Of a stretch of 64,000 nucleotides of DNA, positions 1 through 8,786 are shown one piece after another. Position 1 is the first letter of the stretch; each line of letters opens with the position of its first letter. The stretch is from JABAAI01 sp965261955 (GTDB lineage: Bacteria > Spirochaetota > Leptospiria > Leptospirales > Leptonemataceae): NCBI GenBank assembly GCA_965261955.1, contig CBDHEM010000069.1, positions 682,001 through 746,000 on the forward strand, given 5' to 3'. The position numbers were made by a program, and so were the translations under genes. The notes beneath the pieces were generated by a model. It saw only the letters and a program-made list of their open reading frames with translations. It made no database searches and was not told the DNA's origin.

Positions 1-111
1 TATGACCTGAAAGAAATTTGCCAAAAAGCAGTCTCATTTAAAAAAACTGTTTACCAAAAAATTTATGAAGAAGGGCAAAAGGTTATTACAAGTTATTTAA
101 AACTTCACTAC

Positions 112-1005
112 ATGCATCGTTGGGGTGGGAATGGAAACGACATCAAAAGGGTGGAAAGATTGCCCAAAAGTTTTGACAACTTTTTAGAAAATACTTTTGA
201 CCTACAAAAAAATAAATTTTTAGAACAGCAATACTCCACAAAATCTCCTCGAGATATTTCTCCCTCCTCTTTTACAAAAAAACAAATAGAAGAACTATCT
301 AATATAACAGGTAAAGAAAATGTGGCTATTGATACATTCAGTCGCCTATCTCATTCCTATGGACAATTTTTTCTGGATGTATTCAACCAACGCCAAGGGA
401 ACATCTCTCATCTGCCAGATGCTGTTGTTTATCCACGTAGCGAAAAAGAAATCAGTCAGATCATCCGATGGTGCAATAAAAAAAGTATCCCTATTGTTGT
501 ATGCGGAAAGCGATCATCTGTAACTCAAAGCCTGAAGATGCCAAAAGGCGGAATTTCTCTAGATCTCACAAGACATTATACTAAAGTAATTCACTTTAGT
601 AAAATAAATTCAAGTATCACTGTAGAACCCGGAATAACAGGACCAGAATTAGAAAGTTATTTAAACGCCAGAGGTTTTACCTCTGGACACTTTCCTCAAT
701 CTTTCGAATATTCCACCGTGGGAGGCTGGGTGGCTGCACGAGGAGCTGGACAAGCATCCACCTCTTATGGTACTATTGCTGAAATTGTTTTGGGATTATG
801 TCTATCAACAAGTAAAGGACAAATCAAAACAAAAGATTATCCAACAGCTTCTATTGGACCAGAAATCCAAAGGTTACTAATCGGTTCAGAAGGAGCCCTA
901 GGAATACTGACAAGTGTCACCTTACGTATTCGTGCTTTTGATAAAAATAGCTCCACTATGGCTTCTTTTGTTTTTAAAGATTTTACCAGTGAACGGCAAC
1001 AATGA
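112..1005 (+). CDS. FAD-binding oxidase (alkyl-DHAP synthase-like), N-terminal part
   Basis: N-terminal half of a VAO-type FAD-linked oxidase of the alkyldihydroxyacetonephosphate synthase group, which exchanges the acyl chain of acyl-DHAP for a fatty alcohol in ether-lipid synthesis. Residues 1-10 (MHRWGGNGND) resemble the RWxGxG start typical of this group. The FAD-binding domain is seen from VVYPRSEKEISQIIRWC through VEPGITGPELESYL, SVGGW-like STVGGWVAARGAGQAS and SEGALGILTSVTLRI. The reading frame ends at 1005 in the middle of the cap domain and the next frame carries the rest, so the gene is split. The frame is also open back to the window edge without a stop, so a start further upstream cannot be excluded; there is no clear ribosome binding site before 112. 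Confidence 0.8.
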   Translation: MHRWGGNGNDIKRVERLPKSFDNFLENTFDLQKNKFLEQQYSTKSPRDISPSSFTKKQIEELSNITGKENVAIDTFSRLSHSYGQFFLDVFNQRQGNISHLPDAVVYPRSEKEISQIIRWCNKKSIPIVVCGKRSSVTQSLKMPKGGISLDLTRHYTKVIHFSKINSSITVEPGITGPELESYLNARGFTSGHFPQSFEYSTVGGWVAARGAGQASTSYGTIAEIVLGLCLSTSKGQIKTKDYPTASIGPEIQRLLIGSEGALGILTSVTLRIRAFDKNSSTMASFVFKDFTSERQQ

Positions 1006-1724
1006 AACAGGTTATGCAAGGTCAATTTGGTTTCCCTCACTTTTTTCGCCTCCAAGATTCAGACGAAAGTGATTTCTCTTTTCGACTTACAGAAAAGAGA
1101 GGAGGCTGGGGTGATCGCTTTCTCACCTGGAAAGGATATACGCCACAAAAACGCTGTCTCTTGCACATGGTCTCTTATGGAGACCATGATTTACAAAAAC
1201 TAATTCGCTCAAAATGTAAAGCAATCGCTCGCCATCATGGTGGATTATACTTGGGAAGTTTTCCGGTAAAACAATGGTTACAGCATCGTTATTCCAGTGC
1301 ACATTTACGAGACAGTCTCTTAGACCGTGGTTTAGCCATAGATACCGTTGAAACAGTCACAAGTTGGGAAAATGTCAATAGGCTCCGAAACGCTGTCCGC
1401 AAGAAGATCTTACAAAGACCCAAAACGATATGCCTTTCTCATATTTCCCATGCCTATGAAAACGGTGCTAATCTCTATTTTATTTTTTTAACAAAACTAA
1501 AAAAAGGCAAAGAAAAAGAGGACTTCCAACCCTTTCATGATAGCATACTAGATACAATACAAGAAAATAAGGGAGCCATCTCTCATCACCATGGTATTGG
1601 ACGTTTATTCTCTTCTCGTCTGGAAGAAGAAATAGGACCATTAGGTGTCACTTTACTTCGGGCTATCAAAACCAATGTGGATCCAAAAAATATTTTCAAC
1701 CCAAGTGGAACTTGGGGAAATTAG
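1002..1724 (+). CDS. FAD-binding oxidase (alkyl-DHAP synthase-like), C-terminal part
   Basis: C-terminal half of the preceding FAD oxidase. It begins exactly where family members continue: GFPHFFRLQDSDES matches the usual PAxxRLxDxxET segment, and the end carries the conserved SHHHGIG motif followed by IKTNVDPKNIFNPSG, the family's C-terminal signature. The ATGA overlap with the previous frame could allow translational coupling, but one missing base near 991-998 (reading SGTATMKQV instead of SERQQ-stop) would join both into one protein of about 535 residues. It is therefore either a recent pseudogene, a frameshifted read, or a rare programmed shift. Nothing in the short overlap looks like a slippery site. 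Confidence 0.78.
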   Translation: MKQVMQGQFGFPHFFRLQDSDESDFSFRLTEKRGGWGDRFLTWKGYTPQKRCLLHMVSYGDHDLQKLIRSKCKAIARHHGGLYLGSFPVKQWLQHRYSSAHLRDSLLDRGLAIDTVETVTSWENVNRLRNAVRKKILQRPKTICLSHISHAYENGANLYFIFLTKLKKGKEKEDFQPFHDSILDTIQENKGAISHHHGIGRLFSSRLEEEIGPLGVTLLRAIKTNVDPKNIFNPSGTWGN

Positions 1725-1766
1725 GAAAAACTCAATTGATAAGATGAGACTGTTGCCTCAAAAATA

Positions 1767-2225
1767 CTAAAACATGGGGTGCATTTTCTTCTGCCATTTT
1801 TCATCTTCCGTAGTATGAGATACACCGCTTTCCTTCATACCAAGCTTTTTCACTATTATTTTATGAAAAAACCTTGAATCATTGTAATTTTGAGTAAACA
1901 CACGAAGAAGCACTCCATTTTTTTGAGTTCTGTTATGAAAAATAATTTTGCAAATTGTTTTTTTGGGAAGAAGTATCAAGACAAAACCACTCTTCCCTTC
2001 TGTCTTTTCATTATAAACTCTTTTAATCGAAAAACGAACTTTTTCCTTTTCCATCTGACTCAATAATTTTTTTAAAGTATCGGCCTTAGAGTTCTGTCCT
2101 TCATATTTACGCCATTCCGCTCCTAAATCAGAAACAGGGGAAACTATACAAATAAAAAATAAAGTTAGGAAAAACAACCTCAAGAAAAGAAACCTAAACA
2201 AAAGAAACCTTTTACAAAAACACAT
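1767..2225 (-). CDS. Hypothetical exported or membrane-anchored protein
   Basis: No family recognised. The first 35 residues are a very hydrophobic, Phe/Leu-rich stretch preceded by K and R, compatible with a signal peptide or a membrane anchor. The remaining ~115 residues are basic and mixed alpha/beta in appearance (FVLILLPKKTICKIIFHN is a likely strand pair) and would lie outside the cytoplasm. It stands alone, converging on the FAD oxidase and diverging from the OmpA-like lipoprotein. Base composition fits the surroundings. The ORF is long enough to be credible, but coding status rests only on length and the hydrophobic leader. Confidence 0.5.
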   Translation of the reverse strand: MCFCKRFLLFRFLFLRLFFLTLFFICIVSPVSDLGAEWRKYEGQNSKADTLKKLLSQMEKEKVRFSIKRVYNEKTEGKSGFVLILLPKKTICKIIFHNRTQKNGVLLRVFTQNYNDSRFFHKIIVKKLGMKESGVSHTTEDEKWQKKMHPMF

Positions 2226-2418
2226 CTGTTACAAATCTCGGTACATAGTCAGAATATCAACAGTAAATTACGTAAGAAAGCAACCACAAAATGAAAATAC
2301 TATTGACACTTATTCGGCTCACAGGCTTCACAATAGCTAGTGAAGTTTTATTCACGAACTTTCGGAATAAGTCGATAGAGTGACTGAAAATTTAAAAATT
2401 AAGAGGTGTTTATTCATA

Positions 2419-2934
2419 ATGTTAAGAAAGATAGAATATAGTATAAAAGAAAAGAAACATTTACTAACATGGAGTAGTTTAAAGTGGAGTAGTTTTTGGC
2501 TATTTGCACTTACACTGTTCGTATCCTGTTCTGGAGCAACTTCTCGTGGTGCGATTGGCGGGCTAACCTATTCCCCAGGAGGAAATGGGTTTTCCTATAA
2601 ATCTGTTTCTGTACCCGGTCGTGATTTCAGTAAATGGGCTAAGCAGAACAAAGGTAAAATTAGAAAAACGATCGCTTCTCTAGAAAACGGTTTTGTTCTA
2701 GAAATTGTTGGGCACACAGATAGTTCCGGCCCTCGCAGAGCTTCTGGGGGTCGCAAGGGAAATGTCTGGTATTCCACTCAACGTGCCAAAGCAGTCTACA
2801 ATGCCTTGGCTGGCCAAGGTATTTCTCGTCGTAGGATACGTTATAAAGGCATAGCTGATGATGAAATTATAGATAGTTCTGATACTAGAGGTCAGATCAA
2901 TCGTCGTGTCAGTTTTCGTATTGTGAAAAAATAA
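2419..2934 (+). CDS. OmpA-family outer-membrane lipoprotein
   Basis: Predicted lipoprotein with an OmpA-type peptidoglycan-binding domain. The start at 2419 is preferred over an upstream in-frame codon at 2380 because AAGAGGTG lies 11 bases before it and it leaves a compact signal peptide ending in the lipobox LFVSC (Cys37). The C-terminal ~100 residues show the OmpA pattern: VLEIVGHTDSSGPR, then STQRAKAVYNALAGQGISRRRIRYKG and the closing GQINRRVSFRI, including the Asp and Arg residues that normally contact diaminopimelate. The likely role is tethering the outer membrane to the peptidoglycan. The architecture resembles Leptospira Loa22 (established family knowledge; orthology not tested). Confidence 0.85.
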   Translation: MLRKIEYSIKEKKHLLTWSSLKWSSFWLFALTLFVSCSGATSRGAIGGLTYSPGGNGFSYKSVSVPGRDFSKWAKQNKGKIRKTIASLENGFVLEIVGHTDSSGPRRASGGRKGNVWYSTQRAKAVYNALAGQGISRRRIRYKGIADDEIIDSSDTRGQINRRVSFRIVKK

Positions 2935-2999
2935 ATATAGATTTGTAACGGCAAATGATCATCTGAATTGAAACCGAATATATCCATAGGGGGGTCTCC

Positions 3000-3728
3000 A
3001 TTGGAGAGACTCTTCCTAGGGTTATTGGTATTGTTGAGCGTCCACTCCCCCTCTCAAGGCTCCTCTCCTTAAAAGGCACTGGCCTACGTCTCCTTGAATT
3101 GCGAATAGATCGTTTTCCCCAACCATTTCGTTTAGCTGATATGATTTCTTTTACGGAGTTAGCTCATAAAGAAAGCTTTGGAATACTCGGAACTATTCGC
3201 TACGAAGAAGAAACAAAAATTAAAGCGGAGGGGCGGAGGATAGAACTTTTTTCTCAAATTATGCCTCACGTAGACGCCATTGACATTGAATTCGAATGCC
3301 CCCTCTCTCAAAAAGAAAGAATTTGTAAATTGGCCCAAAAACACAACTGTCCCTTACTTTTGTCTAGCCACAATTTCAAGATGACTCCTAGTACAGAGGA
3401 AATGGAAAAGGTCTATGAAGAAAGTCAAAGCCTAGATGCTGACATACTCAAACTAGCCTACCATGCCCACAATGAACAGGATGTAGAACGCCTTATGAAA
3501 TTCGCCCTCAAATATAAAAAACATTTACCAATCGTTTGGATCTCCATGGGACCTTGGGGCATCCTCTCTCGTATTATGTCTCTTTTTTTGGGTTCCCCTT
3601 TTACCTATGCTTATATAGATAGTGCAAATGCACTTGGCCAACTTTCCGTTAGTGAATTGCATCAAGAGCTTTTACGCTTTCATCCAAAATATCCAAAAAT
3701 AGACATAAATACCCTACACTTTTCCTAG
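3000..3728 (+). CDS. aroD: Type I 3-dehydroquinate dehydratase (non-ATG start)
   Basis: Converts 3-dehydroquinate to 3-dehydroshikimate in the shikimate pathway through a Schiff base. Conserved pieces: ELRIDRF (substrate-binding Glu and Arg), SSHNF (catalytic His), ILKLAY (Schiff-base Lys) and ANALGQLS (C-terminal binding loop). No ATG precedes the ELR motif in frame. A TTG at 3099 falls inside that motif and would delete the essential Glu, whereas frame 3 stays open upstream to a stop at 2964 and gives a normal N-terminus (LPRVIGIVERPL). The best start is an ATT at 3000 behind AGGGGGG (2988-2994). The alternatives are a damaged start or a sequence error. Identity is secure; the start is not. 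Confidence 0.78.
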   Translation: MGETLPRVIGIVERPLPLSRLLSLKGTGLRLLELRIDRFPQPFRLADMISFTELAHKESFGILGTIRYEEETKIKAEGRRIELFSQIMPHVDAIDIEFECPLSQKERICKLAQKHNCPLLLSSHNFKMTPSTEEMEKVYEESQSLDADILKLAYHAHNEQDVERLMKFALKYKKHLPIVWISMGPWGILSRIMSLFLGSPFTYAYIDSANALGQLSVSELHQELLRFHPKYPKIDINTLHFS

Positions 3729-3771
3729 AAATTTCATATACTATCGTAAATATAATCATCTATTTCATACT

Positions 3772-4263
3772 ATGCAAATCCAACTTCCTCCTATCGAATC
3801 AAATCTTCTTCGCCGGAACCGGCAAACAAATAAATCAACCTCTAACTCACGCAATAGGAGTGCGCGTATAGAAAATCCGCAACAAACATCTTCTTTTCAA
3901 GTTATGATGGATGAAGTTTTACCTCTGAACGAAGATAGTAATATTGATCTCAATCGACTTTGGAAGGCATTGCCACAAACCGAACGCACTCTATTAGAGT
4001 ATCCCTCCCCAGAAAATCTAAAAATATACCAAAAACTTATATTGCAAATAGCCAATACTACCATCAAAAAAAACACACTGATCAGAAAAATGAAAAAAAT
4101 ACGCCCAAATAAAGGGAATCAAGTCGAGTTAAGCGTTGTCTCTTTCATAGACAAACGCTTACAAAACATGGCAAATATTATGCACTCCCCCAAAAATTCT
4201 GCCTTCACAATCCTTAAAAATATAGAAGAGATTCGTGGCATGCTCCGCGACATACTACAGTAA
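3772..4263 (+). CDS. YaaR-family (DUF327) protein
   Basis: About 163 residues matching the YaaR/DUF327 pattern: a disordered, basic N-terminus (residues 1-40), then SSFQVMMDEVLP, a helical core with TLLEYPSPENLKIYQKLILQIANTT, and the characteristic C-terminus SVVSFIDKRLQNMANI...ILKNIEEIRGMLRDIL. Members occur in Firmicutes and spirochaetes; their function is unsettled. It is followed after 124 bases by another small helical protein in the same direction and then by yggS, so the three may form a transcription unit. Confidence 0.7.
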   Translation: MQIQLPPIESNLLRRNRQTNKSTSNSRNRSARIENPQQTSSFQVMMDEVLPLNEDSNIDLNRLWKALPQTERTLLEYPSPENLKIYQKLILQIANTTIKKNTLIRKMKKIRPNKGNQVELSVVSFIDKRLQNMANIMHSPKNSAFTILKNIEEIRGMLRDILQ

Positions 4264-4387
4264 TTTTTTTTCAGAAAATGCTGAAATTTATTTAATAACT
4301 CTATAACAAATGACGATAAGATTCATATCCCGGTGATCTTCTGCCTATTCAAAGGTAAGATGAGACTTGGAATAACGGTATAAGAAA

Positions 4388-4903
4388 ATGCAAATTGACG
4401 GAAAACTACTTCTTGCTTCGGCTCAAAATATTCTAAAAAACCGCAATCAAAATGAGGCCCGTAGTGGAAAAAATGAAACTTCTACGGTAAATTCCAAGAA
4501 AATATCTGGAAATCTGGCTAAAGCAGATATGGCCAATTCCCGTATGTTAAAGTTACAAGCCGACTTAAAGAGTCTCCAGCAGGATTATACACGCGAACAA
4601 GTGCGCGAAGACTTCTTATCGAATAAACCTGAGCAAATTAACAGAAATATCCTTTATGCTAATTCTCCCCTTTTTCCAGAGCATGGAGCGGATATGGATA
4701 TGAAAGCCACAAAAGAAATTGTTTCCCATAATATCAAGCGTCTAGTGCAAAGCCTTAAGGGTATCCAAGTAGAAATAGAAAACCTCTATGCTCTGCATTT
4801 TGAAAAGATAGCCACAGAAAGAGTTAACCTGTCCTCTCTCGAAAGTTCATTTCATATCAAAGAGGTTGATCCGAAACGAGTAGCTCGCCTCACTAGCCCT
4901 TAG
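4388..4903 (+). CDS. Conserved-looking hypothetical helical protein
   Basis: No family recognised. 171 residues, soluble, mostly helical. Residues 20-50 are Asn/Lys/Ser rich and probably disordered; ANSRMLKLQADLKSLQQDYTREQVREDF looks like a coiled coil, and the C-terminal half has a second amphipathic helix pair (TKEIVSHNIKRLVQSLKGIQVEIENLYALHF). No signal peptide. It sits between the YaaR-family gene and yggS on the same strand, which hints at co-expression with the former. Translation probably starts at 4388, although no strong ribosome binding site is visible. Confidence 0.6.
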   Translation: MQIDGKLLLASAQNILKNRNQNEARSGKNETSTVNSKKISGNLAKADMANSRMLKLQADLKSLQQDYTREQVREDFLSNKPEQINRNILYANSPLFPEHGADMDMKATKEIVSHNIKRLVQSLKGIQVEIENLYALHFEKIATERVNLSSLESSFHIKEVDPKRVARLTSP

Positions 4904-4989
4904 TTTATCGTCTTTTTCACAGAGACTCTTTTGTACACATCTTTCGAATTGTACAAACTTGACTTCCAAGCTACGAGTGATGACTTTCG

Positions 4990-5733
4990 TTGCAATTCTA
5001 TTCTCAAAAAATTTTGCCTACTCCAGATCCAATCGCCAAAAGACTAGCTCAAATCAGAGAAGAGCTGAGTAATCTGAAAAAGTCACAAAAAACACGCATT
5101 GTATCTGTCACAAAAACACGCCCTTTATCTGATCTACGTACCCTATTTGAACTAGGGCATAAAGATGTGGGGGAAAACCGCTTTGGAGAAGCTCGTGATA
5201 AAATCATTCCCCTATCACAAGAAAATATCACAAAAGATATAAAACCTATCTATCACCACATAGGACCCCTTCAAAGTGGAAATGCACGCCAAATACCTCG
5301 TTTTTTTTCTTGGGTTCACGGAGTATCAGATCAAAAATCTCTCGCAATACTTCTGGAGGCAGCTCTTCGCTATCGCGACAAAACATACAAAGAAAAAATA
5401 TTATTCCAACGGGAATGGCCTATGCACTACCTCTTCCAAATACACCTTACAAATGAGAAAAGTAGACGGGGAGGCATGGAGCTCCAAGAATTTTTAAACT
5501 TAACCCGATATCCAGAAAATGATGCTATTCAATTCGCCGGACTAATGACTATGGGACCTGAAAGATACGATTCTGTCCAATGTCGTGAGGTATTCTCTCA
5601 CCTACGAAAGCTCCGTGATAGTCAAGCTCCTTCAGGTCTTTTAAGTATGGGTATGTCCCGCGATTGGAAGATAGCTGTAGAAGAAGGGGCTAATATAATA
5701 CGTATCGGTTCCGCTCTCTTTGGGACTCGCTAA
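4990..5733 (+). CDS. yggS: YggS/PROSC-family pyridoxal phosphate homeostasis protein
   Basis: PLP-binding protein that buffers pyridoxal 5'-phosphate and affects amino-acid pools. Single TIM-barrel domain of normal size. Motifs: RIVSVTKTR (PLP-linked Lys), DVGENRFGEA (family GENRVQE), HHIGPLQSGNARQI (HfIGhLQxNK), HLTNEKSRRGG (the NxxxExxKxG loop), LMTMGP, LSMGMSRDWKIAVEEG and IRIGSALFG (phosphate loop). No ATG is available near the N-terminus; TTG at 4990 is the first usable start after an in-frame stop at 4981. It is the last gene before the 16S rRNA gene, which converges on it. Confidence 0.88.
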   Translation: MQFYSQKILPTPDPIAKRLAQIREELSNLKKSQKTRIVSVTKTRPLSDLRTLFELGHKDVGENRFGEARDKIIPLSQENITKDIKPIYHHIGPLQSGNARQIPRFFSWVHGVSDQKSLAILLEAALRYRDKTYKEKILFQREWPMHYLFQIHLTNEKSRRGGMELQEFLNLTRYPENDAIQFAGLMTMGPERYDSVQCREVFSHLRKLRDSQAPSGLLSMGMSRDWKIAVEEGANIIRIGSALFGTR

Positions 5734-5769
5734 GTCCATTCGTTCAAAATGGACGGGTACCGGCTTTAT

Positions 5770-5877
5770 GGGACCGTTGTAAAATGCAGAAAAGTAAGAA
5801 AATACACGTATAGGGTGCTTTAAATCGGTGCTCCATAGCACTCTATTTGCAATTATTCACATTTTACAACGAGTCCC
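5770..5877. mobile_element. ~108-bp inverted-repeat element (MITE-like), copy 1
   Basis: Ends are complementary: GGGACCGTTGTAAAATG at 5770-5786 and CATTTTACAACGAGTCCC at 5860-5877. There is no coding capacity. The right half (CTCTATTTGCAATTATTCAC) recurs in the copy at 8165-8272, and length and ends match the copies at 14184 and 30130. Probably a non-autonomous derivative of an IS5-like element. No clear target duplication at this copy. Confidence 0.75.
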
Positions 5878-6052
5878 CTCGTCCCCTCCTCATTGATAGA
5901 TCCTAGCGACTAGAGCAGATCAGCCATACCTTAACCAAACTTAAAAAAGTACTCTCCCTTTGAATCAAGAGAAATGGTATATAATATTGTGAATCTCTAA
6001 CAACTGAGTAGATGTGGGCTGACTATGGTGTAACTTGTTCAACCTGATAACC

Positions 6053-6081
6053 AGTACTTTTCATCATAAAGAAAAAAAGTA
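6053..6081. other. Hairpin just beyond the 16S 3' end
   Basis: AGTACTTTT and AAAAAGTACT form a roughly 10-bp stem some 20 bases downstream of the 16S rRNA 3' end. A second AAAAAAGTACTCTC lies at about 5944. Could be a terminator or an rRNA processing stem; no strong T-run follows on the minus strand. Confidence 0.35.
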
Positions 6082-6098
6082 CTCTCATCTTTCCTTTT

Positions 6099-7611
<1,513 letters not shown>

Positions 7612-7612
7612 G

Positions 7613-7632
7613 TACCAGTCCGAAGACTGATA
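7613..7632 (-). other. UUCG tetraloop hairpin in the 16S leader
   Basis: Read on the minus strand, TATCAGTC-TTCG-GACTGGTA forms an 8-bp stem capped by a cUUCGg tetraloop immediately upstream of the mature 16S 5' end. Likely a leader or processing structure. Confidence 0.5.
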
Positions 7633-7651
7633 GCGTTTAGTATCCCCACTT

Positions 7652-7681
7652 CCTATAGCACACAACCCAATTTGTAAACAA
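7652..7681 (-). promoter_or_regulatory. Candidate 16S rRNA promoter
   Basis: On the minus strand a TATAGG -10 box (7652-7657) preceded by TG at the extended position lies 18 bases from TTGTTT (7676-7681) or 15 bases from TTTACA. This would place transcription start about 35 bases before mature 16S. Sequence inspection only. Confidence 0.4.
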
Positions 7682-8164
7682 AATGGAAAGTGCAGTATCT
7701 ATTTTTGCACCAACGCTGTGAGAACAAAAATAAGAAGTGGGCATGTCACTCTACATACAAGAGACACAAGTCCCTCGCATATAGGGCACAAAACAGGTCA
7801 TTTCATTATACTAATGAAATGACCTGCACAAGTCCACTCAAAGCCACGAATCAAGACTGGAAAACCAGACTGACCCGCCGACTCTGACGGACCGCACATC
7901 TACCCAGATGTTAAAGATCAAAATCTACTTGCAAAAAAAACTTTTGGTTTCGAAAACTAACCCGTTACAAAAATCTCCCAATAAAGGAAGCGAAAAAGGC
8001 CAGTATGTCCGTATAGGCTTACACGTACAAGGGTCAAGTGTTTTAAAGGAATTATACATAAAAGTAGAACAAAAGAATAAAGTATCCCTAGCGATCTCCA
8101 AAATAAGAACAAATTGTTCTAATTTGAAAAACCGTTTGATTATAATGCTCCTCTTATCTATGTT
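7682..8164. other. Non-coding region upstream of the 16S gene
   Basis: About 480 bases between the rRNA promoter region and a small mobile element. Open frames here (7690-7887 and 7908-8279 on plus, 7925-8179 on minus) show no family resemblance. Apart from the long palindrome at 7794-7826, nothing recognisable is present. Confidence 0.4.
7794..7826. repeat. Perfect 15-bp palindrome with 3-base loop
   Basis: CAGGTCATTTCATTA (7794-7808), loop TAC, TAATGAAATGACCTG (7812-7826). Perfect dyad with no T-run on either side, about 115 bases upstream of the candidate 16S promoter. Could be a terminator, a protein-binding site or a mobile-element relic. Confidence 0.6.
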
Positions 8165-8272
8165 GGGGCCGTTACACAATACAAAAAGACAGAGAGTTAA
8201 CCTTCTAAAATGCTTTGGTCAGCGATTTATATGGCACTCTATTTGTAATTATTTACATTTCGTAACAGTCCC
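8165..8272. mobile_element. ~108-bp inverted-repeat element (MITE-like), copy 2
   Basis: Begins GGGGCCGTTACACAAT and ends ATTTCGTAACAGTCCC. The 5-bp direct repeat ATGTT flanks it at 8160-8164 and 8273-8277, consistent with target-site duplication. Its right half is closely similar to copy 1 (CACTCTATTTG-AATTATT-ACATTT). Confidence 0.75.
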
Positions 8273-8292
8273 ATGTTAGAAAAATTATAGTC

Positions 8293-8730
8293 TTAACCCT
8301 TACCACAAGAGGGACAAGTGTATCTTTCTGAGTTGTCCGTATAAAAATAATGATTACATTGTTTGCAATCAATAAAAGCACCACCCTCTGAATGAACTTG
8401 GGTATGGGGAGGCATAGTGAAAATAAATTCTCTATCCCTATAGGGATAATCCGCTAGATGAATAGTGGCTAGCGATTTGGGACACAATTCAATAAGCTTT
8501 ATAGAAAAAGGAGAATATGAAGCGAAGGTATACAGTACTGATTTTCGAATATAATCTAATCCATCAGGTAATAGAGGATAGATGCGTTTTCCATCAACAA
8601 TCACTTCTCGATAGCCTTTTTTAAGGCTTACACCTATCCTTTCTATCAATTTGTGTGCAGATAAGCTATCCAGTTGCCCGTGGGGCATAAAATATAATTT
8701 TTTTGTTTTTTTCCTAAACATAGTCTTCAC
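8293..8730 (-). CDS. Hypothetical protein with C-terminal zinc ribbon
   Basis: 145 residues. The last 25 residues contain CKQC...CPSCG, two CxxC pairs that would bind one zinc ion. The N-terminal ~100 residues look like a small alpha/beta domain (LYFMPHGQLDSLSAHKLIERIGVSLKKGYREVIVDG), somewhat reminiscent of STAS or anti-sigma-antagonist folds, but this is only an impression. It lies 56 bases downstream of metH on the same strand and may be co-transcribed with it. Function unknown. Confidence 0.6.
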   Translation of the reverse strand: MKTMFRKKTKKLYFMPHGQLDSLSAHKLIERIGVSLKKGYREVIVDGKRIYPLLPDGLDYIRKSVLYTFASYSPFSIKLIELCPKSLATIHLADYPYRDREFIFTMPPHTQVHSEGGAFIDCKQCNHYFYTDNSERYTCPSCGKG

Positions 8731-8786
8731 TCGTTTTAGTCAATAAAGATACCCCTTTCATTATACGAGAACACTTTTATGAGGTC

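Noticed and set aside
7690..8279. Small open frames upstream of the 16S gene on both strands
   Set aside because: No family resemblance, no ribosome binding sites, and one runs into a mobile element.
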